Shown: positions 1 through 5,807 of the stretch, piece by piece
Layout: the number at the start of each line of letters is the position of its first letter
Numbering within the stretch: position 1 is the stretch's first letter
NCBI GenBank assembly: GCA_943370145.1
Contig: CALRPY020000091.1
Location: forward strand, 1-12,441
DNA length: 12,441 nt
Reading direction: 5' to 3'
Origin: Ga0077536 sp943370145
GTDB taxonomy: Bacteria > Pseudomonadota > Gammaproteobacteria > Ga0077536
Translations under genes and position numbers: made by a program
The notes under the pieces: generated by a model
What the model saw: only the letters and a program-made list of their open reading frames with translations
The model's database searches: none
Told to the model about the DNA's origin: nothing

Positions 1-98
1 ACCGCTGCCCACAATGAGAGATATTCTCCGCGATGCTCCTGCACCAGGCGCACGGCGCGTTCACGGACTTCAGGCGAATACTTGTTCAGTTTATTCAT
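1..98 (-). CDS. IS3-family transposase OrfA, N-terminal fragment (runs off the window)
   Basis: The first 32 codons are present (the gene starts with ATG at 98-96) and the rest is beyond the left edge. The peptide begins MNKLNKYSPEVRERAVRLV and continues QEHRGEYLSLWAAV, which I recognise as the start of the small helix-turn-helix protein OrfA of IS3-family elements. Most relatives have P where this copy has L in EYLSLW. In the family OrfA binds the element's ends, and a programmed -1 frameshift with OrfB makes the OrfAB transposase; neither can be checked here. A GGAG lies only 2 bases before the ATG, so the ribosome binding site is poorly spaced. Identification is from motif memory, not a search. 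Confidence 0.85.
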   Translation of the reverse strand, partial: MNKLNKYSPEVRERAVRLVQEHRGEYLSLWAA

Positions 99-148
99 GG
101 CTCCATCTTCTCAGGTGTTGGAGCCTCCTCAAAACACGGGGCGGTTCA
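1..148 (-). mobile_element. IS3-family insertion sequence, 5' end only
   Basis: The element reads leftward and leaves the window. Its terminus is placed at 148, where the minus strand begins TGAACCGCCCCGTGTTTTG, a TG-starting, C-rich end of the kind IS3-group elements carry. About 50 bases further in lies the start of an IS3 OrfA-type transposase gene. The exact terminus is inferred from the family pattern, because the other inverted repeat and the target duplication are outside the window. The element lies inside the 3' part of the neighbouring membrane-protein gene and supplies that gene's stop codon. Confidence 0.8.
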
Positions 149-1478
149 GCTGCAGGAGACGCGCGAACTCGTAGTTTGCCCGCGCCGAGTTGGGTCGGTG
201 GACAACTTCATAGGCCGCCAAACTTACCGGATCACCCCACTGATGCGCACGCAGTGCAGTCGTGCCCGCCAGCGCACAGAGGATGCTCGTCCCAACGACG
301 TACGTCAGATTGGCTCGAACGCGGCGCAGAAGGGCGCGTCCCAAGAGCGTGAGACCGAGCATGGGTCCAAGGTAAGCAACGTAGTTCCGGTGGGGATGCA
401 CCAATTCGAGCATCACGAAGCTGGACTCCATCGCGTGCCCCGCCAAAAACCAGAGTACGGCCAGCGAAAAGAACGGGCGCCGATTGCGTACGCGCCACGC
501 CGCGGCGAGTGCCACACAGATCGCAACGACGGCGGGGAGCGTGGTGGGGGGATCCCACAGGGAGTGCGACACGACGAAATCGTCGTAGAAAAGAGCAAGG
601 TTGGAGATTGCCGGAAGAATCAGCAGCCAGAGGTAGAGGATGAGTACACGCGCCTGCGTCAGCATTCGTTCTGCAGCATCGAATCCTCGAGCATTGGCTG
701 CATCGGCGAGCCAGTCCGGGTGAGTCAGCAAGAAGCCAGCAACCGCAAGCGCTGGAACGCCTAGAAATAACACGAAGAACTGCGCTGGGGTGCCTTGAGT
801 CCACCCGCGGATTCCTGCGCTCCGGAACATCGTAGACTCGATTACGTAGGCGTACGCAATGAGCAGAATTCCGCTTTCTTTCGATAAGGCGGCAAGTGCC
901 GTGCATAGCGGCACGCCGATCCAGAGCAGCGCCAACCTACGCCCTGGATCTTGAGACTGTCGCGCGCGCAGATACACGAGCAGCCCCAGAAACACGAATG
1001 TTGCCGACAGACTCGTCATGCGCTGGACCACGTACAAAACGCTGGTCAACTGCACTGGATGCAGGAGCCAAACGGCGCTGACGAAAAGTGAGGTGGAGGC
1101 ACTATCGGCTGCGCCCCCCGACTCACGACTGGCGCAGAGAAGTGCTCGGCAGAGTGCGAAGACCAGCAATCCATTAACCAGGTGGATTACTAAGTTGGTG
1201 AACTTGAACCCGAATGGATCAAGCCCGGTGGCCGCGCGATTCAGAGCGAAGCTCGCCACGCTGAGCGGCCGTTTCAGTGGCCCGGCATCACCGGAGAGGC
1301 TCGCTTGGAGGACCGTCAGTATCGACGGATTCTCAAGCCGTATCGCTGCATTGTTTACGATGTTGTTGTAATCGTCGAAGACGAAGGGGCCGCGCAGTCC
1401 GCTCCAGTAAGCTGCGCAGGTCACCAGAAGCAGGAGGACGACGCCGAAACGCGGGCCGAAGGCGAGGGAGCTTGGCAT
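129..1478 (-). CDS. TMTC/GT-C-type membrane glycosyltransferase-like protein, C-terminus truncated by an IS; possible pilin glycosyltransferase
   Basis: This 449-residue protein has many hydrophobic segments (about 11-27, 93-113, 130-148, 157-171, 183-210, 232-251, 276-292, 313-327, 337-350, 368-384, 391-410). Near the N-terminus is FVFDD (32-36), the acidic first-loop motif of TMTC-like GT-C enzymes. Further family-like stretches are the RP at 70-71, NLVIHLVNG (95-103), HPVQLTSVLYVVQRM (140-154), KESGILL (200-206) and HPHRNYVAYLG (361-371). GT-C proteins take sugars from lipid carriers and act outside the inner membrane. The end, HRPNSARANYEFARLLQL, resembles the start of the TPR domain that normally follows, but the last five residues (NRPVF) and the stop are IS sequence, so the TPR part is lost. 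Base composition is visibly less GC-rich than the neighbours, suggesting an accessory gene. Its position just after pilA recalls TfpW-type pilin glycosyltransferases; that role is inferred, and it may no longer function. Confidence 0.72.
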   Translation of the reverse strand: MPSSLAFGPRFGVVLLLLVTCAAYWSGLRGPFVFDDYNNIVNNAAIRLENPSILTVLQASLSGDAGPLKRPLSVASFALNRAATGLDPFGFKFTNLVIHLVNGLLVFALCRALLCASRESGGAADSASTSLFVSAVWLLHPVQLTSVLYVVQRMTSLSATFVFLGLLVYLRARQSQDPGRRLALLWIGVPLCTALAALSKESGILLIAYAYVIESTMFRSAGIRGWTQGTPAQFFVLFLGVPALAVAGFLLTHPDWLADAANARGFDAAERMLTQARVLILYLWLLILPAISNLALFYDDFVVSHSLWDPPTTLPAVVAICVALAAAWRVRNRRPFFSLAVLWFLAGHAMESSFVMLELVHPHRNYVAYLGPMLGLTLLGRALLRRVRANLTYVVGTSILCALAGTTALRAHQWGDPVSLAAYEVVHRPNSARANYEFARLLQLNRPVF

Positions 1479-1536
1479 GACCAGGGATGCCTAAACCCTC
1501 AGGGTCCGGATCACTTCGAACCGGCCATTTTGTGAG

Positions 1537-1566
1537 TACGGGTCCCGGCGTTGGCCGGGACCCGTA
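1537..1566 (-). terminator. Strong hairpin after pilA (possible terminator or mRNA-end stabiliser)
   Basis: A 13-bp perfect stem (1537-1549 with 1554-1566) around a 4-base loop lies 47 bases past the pilA stop, in the 134-base gap before the glycosyltransferase-like gene. In the minus direction it is followed by CTCACAAAAT rather than a run of T, so it is not a textbook intrinsic terminator. It may instead attenuate readthrough or stabilise the abundant pilA message. Confidence 0.55.
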
Positions 1567-1612
1567 GCAGTCTAGAACCTGCGACCACTAAACCGTACCG
1601 CAGGTGCCTGTA

Positions 1613-2041
1613 TTACCGGCAAGAGGAGGGCACGTATTTGGCTTCAATGGCGTCAGCGCCACCCGTCCGGCAGGTCCATTGCACAGCACCATCGAGCGCG
1701 GCAGCGCCCAAGACCATGGTCTTGCCGGTAATGGCCGGTGTGCCCCGGAAGGTGATCTCCACGCCGCTGGCGCTGACCTCGACCGAAGCAACATTGGCTC
1801 CGCTGATCGACGTCGACACGGCCAGGCCCGCCGAAGTATTCGAAGTCGGCAGCGTGCCGTTCGAGGCAAAGAACTCGGACACCGCCGTCTTCGCGGCAGA
1901 AGCCAGGCTCAGGCCCTCAGTGACCTTCGCGCGGATCGTGTAGTCCTGGTAGGCCGGGATGGCGACCGCGGCCAGGATGCCGATGATCGCGACGACGATC
2001 ATCAGTTCGATGAGCGTGAAACCCTGTTGTACTTTCTTCAT
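1613..2041 (-). CDS. pilA: Type IV major pilin PilA
   Basis: This is the structural subunit of type IV pili. The 142-residue prepilin has a 7-residue leader MKKVQQG, cleaved and N-methylated by PilD-type prepilin peptidase after G7. The mature protein starts FTLIELMIVVAIIGILAAVA, with the invariant Glu at mature position 5 and the hydrophobic spine that both anchors it in the membrane and packs the fibre. C124 and C141 can form the C-terminal disulfide loop (D-region) of this pilin class. The middle is rich in Ser, Thr and Ala (about 61-92), offering possible O-glycosylation sites. The start is clear: AAGGAG lies 6 bases before the ATG. It follows pilS-pilR on the same strand and has its own sigma-54-type promoter, so PilR control is expected. 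No pilB, pilC or pilD is adjacent, so the assembly machinery must be elsewhere. Confidence 0.95.
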   Translation of the reverse strand: MKKVQQGFTLIELMIVVAIIGILAAVAIPAYQDYTIRAKVTEGLSLASAAKTAVSEFFASNGTLPTSNTSAGLAVSTSISGANVASVEVSASGVEITFRGTPAITGKTMVLGAAALDGAVQWTCRTGGADAIEAKYVPSSCR

Positions 2042-2080
2042 GACTGTCTCCTTGAGGTCGTTTCTTTTCCAGTAGATCGT

Positions 2081-2103
2081 CTGTGCCGCGGGCCGCGGCA
2101 CAG
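2081..2103 (-). promoter_or_regulatory. Hairpin in the pilA 5' leader
   Basis: A 10-bp perfect GC-rich stem (CTGTGCCGCG pairing with CGCGGCACAG) with a 3-base loop lies about 40 bases upstream of the pilA start, inside the predicted leader. No T-run follows it, so it is unlikely to be a terminator. A role in transcript stability or translation is an inference. Confidence 0.5.
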
Positions 2104-2165
2104 GATGCGGCTCTTCGGCGTCCCACACCGTCGAGGCAGGCCCGGCAGCGCGTTGCCTGTTATCG

Positions 2166-2182
2166 AGCATCAAGTGTGCCAG
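2166..2182 (-). promoter_or_regulatory. Sigma-54 (-24/-12) promoter of pilA
   Basis: The minus strand reads CTGGCACACTTGATGCT. The GG of the -24 box and the GC of the -12 box are separated by exactly 10 bases, as RpoN promoters require; TGGCAC is a perfect -24 element, while the -12 element is weaker (GATGC rather than TTGC). It predicts a start of transcription near 2155 and a leader of about 110 bases. Pilin genes controlled by PilS-PilR use this promoter type. Confidence 0.75.
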
Positions 2183-2278
2183 CTTGAGTGAAGACTTCAT
2201 CTTGTGGTGTGCGTCACAGAAAGGGCGCCCATCTGGGGACGCTGCTGGGTGCCGGTGCGGAAGCAGGCCGCGCCCCTG

Positions 2279-2312
2279 GTCACATCTCGTCATATTGTGA
2301 CGCTGGACGTCA
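2279..2312. promoter_or_regulatory. Phased GTCA/TGAC half-sites upstream of pilA, candidate PilR binding region
   Basis: Four half-sites occur at 10-bp steps: GTCA at 2279-2282, CGTCA at 2288-2292, TGACG at 2298-2302 and CGTCA at 2308-2312. The last three form two overlapping inverted repeats with 5-base spacers. They lie about 100-145 bases upstream of the -24/-12 promoter, the usual distance for an enhancer of a sigma-54 activator. More copies occur at 2212-2216 and 2325-2328. Assignment to PilR is inferred from location. Confidence 0.5.
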
Positions 2313-2354
2313 CGCCTGCCCTGCTGACAGCGGCCGGCATACAGCCCCTGTGTG

Positions 2355-3713
2355 TCAGTCCAGACCCAGCTTTTCGAGCCTGTAGCGCAACGCGCGGAAG
2401 CTGATACCGAGCAGCTTCGCGGCCCGGGTCCTGTTCCAGCGGGTCTTCTCCAGCGCGTCGAGGATGCGCTTGCGCTCGACCTCGTCAAGAAAGGTCTGCA
2501 ACTCGCCCTCGCTCCCCGCGGCATCCGGGCGCGGCGCCGCCGGCGCGAACCCGACATCCTCGGCGTCATGCCGAAGCTGGAGGTCGTCGACCGTGATCTC
2601 GAGCCCTTCGGCGAGCGTGCAGGCGCGCTCGAGGATGTTCTCGAGTTCGCGCACGTTGCCGGGAAAGCGGTAGCGCTGCAACGCGGCCCAGGCCGCTGCG
2701 GAGAGCCGCTTCGGCGGTCCACCCGCGTCGTCGTTGGCGGCGGTCAGGCGTGCGAGGAAATGATTCGCCAGCAGGTTGATGTCGTCGCCCCGCTCGCGCA
2801 GCGGCGGTACCTTCAGCTCGATGACGTTGATGCGGTAGTAGAGGTCCTGGCGGAACGCGCCGCCGGCCACCAGTGCGCCGAGATCCTTGTGCGTGGCCGA
2901 CAGGATGCGGCAGTCGACGGCCTCCTCCTGCGCGGCGCCGACGCGCCGGATGCGCTTTTCCTGGATTGCGCGCAGCAGCTTCACCTGCATGTGCAGGGGC
3001 AGCTCCGCCACTTCGTCCAGGAACAGCGTGCCACCGCTCGCGGCCTCGAACAGCCCCACCTTGTCGGCGACCGCGCCGGTGAAACTGCCTTTCACGTGGC
3101 CGAACAGCTCGCTCTCGATCAGATCCTGCGGGATTGCGCCGCAGTTCACCGGCACGAAAGCCTGCTGGGCGCGCGGTCCCTGTTCGTGGATCAACCGCGC
3201 GACGAGTTCCTTGCCGGTGCCCGATTCGCCACTGATGTACACGGGCGCCTGGCTGCGGGCGAGCTTGGCGATGGTCTCGCGCAAGCGCTGGATCGCCGGC
3301 GACTGCCCGATCAGTGCGCGCGTCGTCGGGCCGTCGGCGGCCGGCCCGGCGAGCTTGATCGCCTGGCCCACGAGGTTGCGCAGGTCCTTGAGGTCCACCG
3401 GCTTGTTGACGAAGTCGAAGGCGCCGCCCTTCAGCGCCTGGATCGCCGCCTCCATGCTGCCGTGCGCGGTGATGACGGCGACCGGCAGGGCCGGGTAGGC
3501 GTGCTGGATATGGCCGACGATCTCGAGCCCGTTGCCGTCGGGCAGGCGCATGTCGGTCAGGCACAGCTCGAAACGCTCGCGTGCCAGCGCCTCGCGCGCC
3601 TCGGCGACGCAGGCGGCGGACGTGCAGTCGATCCCCATCCGGCCGAGCGTGATCGTCACCAGCTCCCGGATGTCCGGTTCATCGTCGACGATCAGGGCGC
3701 GTGGTCTGCTCAC
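2355..3713 (-). CDS. pilR: Sigma-54-dependent response regulator PilR
   Basis: This 452-residue NtrC-type activator has three domains. The receiver (about 1-120) has acidic pocket D10/D11, phosphoacceptor D54, T82 and K104. The AAA+ domain (about 135-370) has Walker A GESGTGKE (162-169), the sigma-54 contact loop as GSFTGA (209-214), Walker B GGTLFLDEV (227-235), FRQDLYYR (287-294) and PGNVRELEN (351-359). The C-terminal Fis-type helix-turn-helix is at about 425-450 (RTRAAKLLGISFRALRYRLE). GSFTGA instead of GAFTGA is, as I recall, usual in PilR. Phosphorylated by PilS, it activates RpoN transcription of pilA, whose promoter lies just downstream. The start is GTG, giving the conserved opening of the family. 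It overlaps the stop of a four-codon reading frame that begins on the pilS stop, suggesting translational coupling. The pilS-pilR gap is only 10 bases. Confidence 0.94.
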   Translation of the reverse strand: MSRPRALIVDDEPDIRELVTITLGRMGIDCTSAACVAEAREALARERFELCLTDMRLPDGNGLEIVGHIQHAYPALPVAVITAHGSMEAAIQALKGGAFDFVNKPVDLKDLRNLVGQAIKLAGPAADGPTTRALIGQSPAIQRLRETIAKLARSQAPVYISGESGTGKELVARLIHEQGPRAQQAFVPVNCGAIPQDLIESELFGHVKGSFTGAVADKVGLFEAASGGTLFLDEVAELPLHMQVKLLRAIQEKRIRRVGAAQEEAVDCRILSATHKDLGALVAGGAFRQDLYYRINVIELKVPPLRERGDDINLLANHFLARLTAANDDAGGPPKRLSAAAWAALQRYRFPGNVRELENILERACTLAEGLEITVDDLQLRHDAEDVGFAPAAPRPDAAGSEGELQTFLDEVERKRILDALEKTRWNRTRAAKLLGISFRALRYRLEKLGLD

Positions 3714-3723
3714 GGGCGCGGCA

Positions 3724-5355
3724 TCAGACGTTCAGCTGCTGGCGAGCGGGATGCGCGAACAGGATGCGGAAGGTACAACCAGCCGCCCCGTGCTCGACCA
3801 GCGCGAGCGTCGCCTGGTTCGCCTCGCAGAGTTCGCGCGCGATGTAGAGGCCGAGTCCGGTACCGCCGCCACCGCTGGTGAAAAAGGGCTCGAAGACCTG
3901 CTCGGCGAGCGCGGCCGGCATGCCGGGGCCGCTGTCGATCACGTCGATGTACGGCCGCGCCGTGGCCGGCTGGCGCCCGCAGACGAAGCGCAGCAGGGGT
4001 GCACGCTGGCTGTAGCGCAGGGCGTTCTCGCAGAGATTCCACAGCACCTGGTGCAACTGGCTTCGGTCCATCCGCACGATGATATCAGGGTCGTTGCACT
4101 CGCAAGCGGTGTCGCCCGCGGCGAGCCCGCGCCGCTCGCCGAGTTCGCCGATGAAGTGCGTGAGCCAGGGGCACAGGGCGAAACTCTGGGCGACCGCGAG
4201 CTCGCGCCGCCCGATCATCATCACGTTGTTGATGATGTCGTTCATGCGCCTCGAATGCTCGCCGATGATCTGGGTCAGCCGCCGATCCTCGGGCCCGAGA
4301 TCCGGCGACTCCGACAGCAGTTGACCGGCGTGGCTGACGGCCCCGAGCGGATTCCTGATTTCGTGGGCGATGCTCGCCGTCAGCCGGCCCAGCGAGGCGA
4401 GCTTGATCTGCTGCGCGCGCTGCTGGGTTTCCGCCGCGTCCTCGAGAAAAACGAGCGTGCTGCCGTTGGCGCCGACGCCGAGGTTCGCGAAAGACACGAT
4501 CGCCTGGCCGCCATGGGCATCGAGTTCGAGCGGGGTCTTGCGGTTTTCGCTGCGCGCGACCCATTGCTCGCGCGCGCCGGCCAGCGCCGGCGACACGGCG
4601 GCCAGCGGCGCCTGGAGCACGGGGTCTTCGACATCGAGCATGCGGGCGGCCGCCTCGTTCATCAGGACCACCCGCTGTGCGTCGTCCAGCACGACGATTC
4701 CTGAGCGCATGCGCTGCACGATGTGTTCGTTCATCTCGGCCAGCGTGCGCAGATCCTGCGCGCGCGCCGCCGCCAGGGCTTCACTGCGCCGCGCCTGGTC
4801 GGCGAGCCAGGAGGCGAGGACCGCGGTCGCGAAGCAGACGGCGCCGAGCAGGCCGGCCTGGGTATAGCTCGCGATCGAATAGTCGAGGCGCAGCAGGCCG
4901 TAGACCGTTTCGGCGAGCACGGCGAGCGTCGACAGTGCGGCATACGCGACGGCCGCCTTGCGGCTCGCCAGCAGGCAGGCCCCGGCGACGGCGATGACGA
5001 GCAGGATGCCGAAGCCGCCCGCGACGCCGCCCGAGGCGTGCATCAGGAGGGTCAGCGCGACGATGTCGAGCAACACCTGGGCATTGCGCAGCAGGACGAG
5101 GCCACCCGCGCGCTGCTCGACCAGGGCCTGCAGCACGACCGCGAGCGTGAGGTAGGACAGTGAGGTCCAGAGAATCAGCGAAACCTTGAAGCCGGCGAGG
5201 CTCGGCGGCAGCTGCCCGAAGCCGCTCAGCACCGCGAACAGCCCGGCGATGATCAGCCGGTACAGGTTGAAGTACCGCATCGCGCTCCAGGCGCGGTCCG
5301 TGGCCACGGTCCAGCCGGGCTGGCCGTGGAAGAAGTCCGGGGCCGGATCAGCCAC
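3724..5355 (-). CDS. pilS: Sensor histidine kinase PilS
   Basis: This inner-membrane kinase pairs with PilR. With the start used here it has 543 residues. About six hydrophobic segments lie at 34-50, 57-78, 94-105, 115-129, 132-153 and 166-184, followed by a PAS-like region (about 205-310). The phosphoacceptor box IAHEIRNPLG has its His at 331. The ATP-binding domain shows N-box NLCENALRYS (440-449), G1 DSGPGMP (474-480) and G2 GGGGTGLGL (495-503). The GTG start overlaps the stop of the upstream small gene by 8 bases (GTGGCTGA), as in coupled genes, though no clear Shine-Dalgarno is seen. An ATG at 5442 would add 29 proline-rich residues and overlap that gene by 95 bases, so I rejected it; a further in-frame GTG lies at 5307. 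In P. aeruginosa PilS responds to pilin levels in the membrane. Confidence 0.9.
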   Translation of the reverse strand: MADPAPDFFHGQPGWTVATDRAWSAMRYFNLYRLIIAGLFAVLSGFGQLPPSLAGFKVSLILWTSLSYLTLAVVLQALVEQRAGGLVLLRNAQVLLDIVALTLLMHASGGVAGGFGILLVIAVAGACLLASRKAAVAYAALSTLAVLAETVYGLLRLDYSIASYTQAGLLGAVCFATAVLASWLADQARRSEALAAARAQDLRTLAEMNEHIVQRMRSGIVVLDDAQRVVLMNEAAARMLDVEDPVLQAPLAAVSPALAGAREQWVARSENRKTPLELDAHGGQAIVSFANLGVGANGSTLVFLEDAAETQQRAQQIKLASLGRLTASIAHEIRNPLGAVSHAGQLLSESPDLGPEDRRLTQIIGEHSRRMNDIINNVMMIGRRELAVAQSFALCPWLTHFIGELGERRGLAAGDTACECNDPDIIVRMDRSQLHQVLWNLCENALRYSQRAPLLRFVCGRQPATARPYIDVIDSGPGMPAALAEQVFEPFFTSGGGGTGLGLYIARELCEANQATLALVEHGAAGCTFRILFAHPARQQLNV

Positions 5356-5569
5356 GCGGCTTGGGCGGGTGGGTGAGGCAGACACGGTGTCCGGCCCCGC
5401 GGGCGACGGTCTCGCCCTCGGGTACGTAGACGCCGCACTCATCGCATTTGACCATGCGCCCGCCGTGGCCGGCCGCGGGCGGGCGGCGCGACGCCAGCTT
5501 CCACCGGCGCCACAGCACGGCCCCCGCCCAGACCAGCAGTCCGAGGATGATCAGGTTCTTCAAGCCCAT
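5348..5569 (-). CDS. PP0621-family small membrane protein with a zinc-ribbon-like motif
   Basis: The product has 73 residues. One N-terminal hydrophobic segment (about 4-20, LKNLIILGLLVWAGAVLW) is followed by basic residues and a soluble tail with CDEC (42-45) and GHRVC (60-64). C42, C45, H61 and C64 could bind a metal as a small zinc ribbon. Proteins of this size and motif order, named after Pseudomonas putida PP0621, are, as I recall, found beside pilS-pilR in several gammaproteobacteria; their function is unknown. The stop overlaps the pilS start, so the two are probably cotranscribed and translated together. The ATG at 5569 starts just before the membrane segment. An upstream ATG at 5668 is less likely because it would add 33 unconserved-looking residues. 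Confidence 0.8.
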   Translation of the reverse strand: MGLKNLIILGLLVWAGAVLWRRWKLASRRPPAAGHGGRMVKCDECGVYVPEGETVARGAGHRVCLTHPPKPRG

Positions 5570-5807
5570 GATTCGTGTTCCATTCCTGCAGGTTGGCGGC
5601 GCGTGCATCGGCGCGCGCGGATCCGATATAGTTTGCGCCAGCGTTGGCGCGCTGAAAACGACGGTCACCCGGCCTCTCCGCGGGGCCGGACACGCGACCC
5701 CTCATGACCCCCACCGGCACCGCCAGGGAAAATGACGTCACCCCGTCCCCCGGATTGACGCGCCACGACGCCACGCATCGGCATATCGAGCAGCTTGGAG
5801 TGGATCG
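5570..5807. promoter_or_regulatory. Divergent intergenic region between the pilSR operon and sucCD
   Basis: This 238-base gap must hold promoters for both directions. Visible elements are a 6-bp inverted repeat with a 4-base loop (GCGCCA at 5635-5640, TGGCGC at 5645-5650), an AT-rich TATATC on the minus strand at 5625-5630 that could be a -10 box, the palindrome TGACGTCA (5733-5740), and TTGACG (5755-5760), which could be a -35 box for sucC. I could not find a correctly spaced partner for either box, so no promoter is called. Confidence 0.35.

Noticed and set aside
33..764. Plus-strand open frames across the left edge (14-352 and 33-764).
   Set aside because: They run antisense to the IS transposase start and the membrane protein and show no coding features.
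2042..2160. Possible c-di-GMP-I (GEMM) riboswitch in the pilA leader, because the minus strand contains GGTGTGGGACGCCGAAGAGCC, resembling the GGGACGCAAAGCC part of that motif.
   Set aside because: The match is partial: the conserved GACGCAAAGC core is interrupted and I cannot lay out the full two-helix fold. A covariance-model search for the GEMM family on 2042-2160 (minus) would decide.
2352..3881. Long plus-strand open frame of 509 codons over pilR.
   Set aside because: It is the antisense shadow of pilR, whose minus-strand frame has every receiver, AAA+ and HTH motif; high GC keeps opposite frames open.
3532..4704. Plus-strand open frame of 390 codons over pilS and pilR.
   Set aside because: It is a shadow frame antisense to the histidine kinase motifs, with no ribosome binding site or family signature.
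5356..5442. Longer PilS starting at ATG 5442.
   Set aside because: It overlaps the upstream small gene by 95 bases and adds a proline-rich stretch unlike PilS N-termini; the GTG at 5355 gives the typical coupled overlap.
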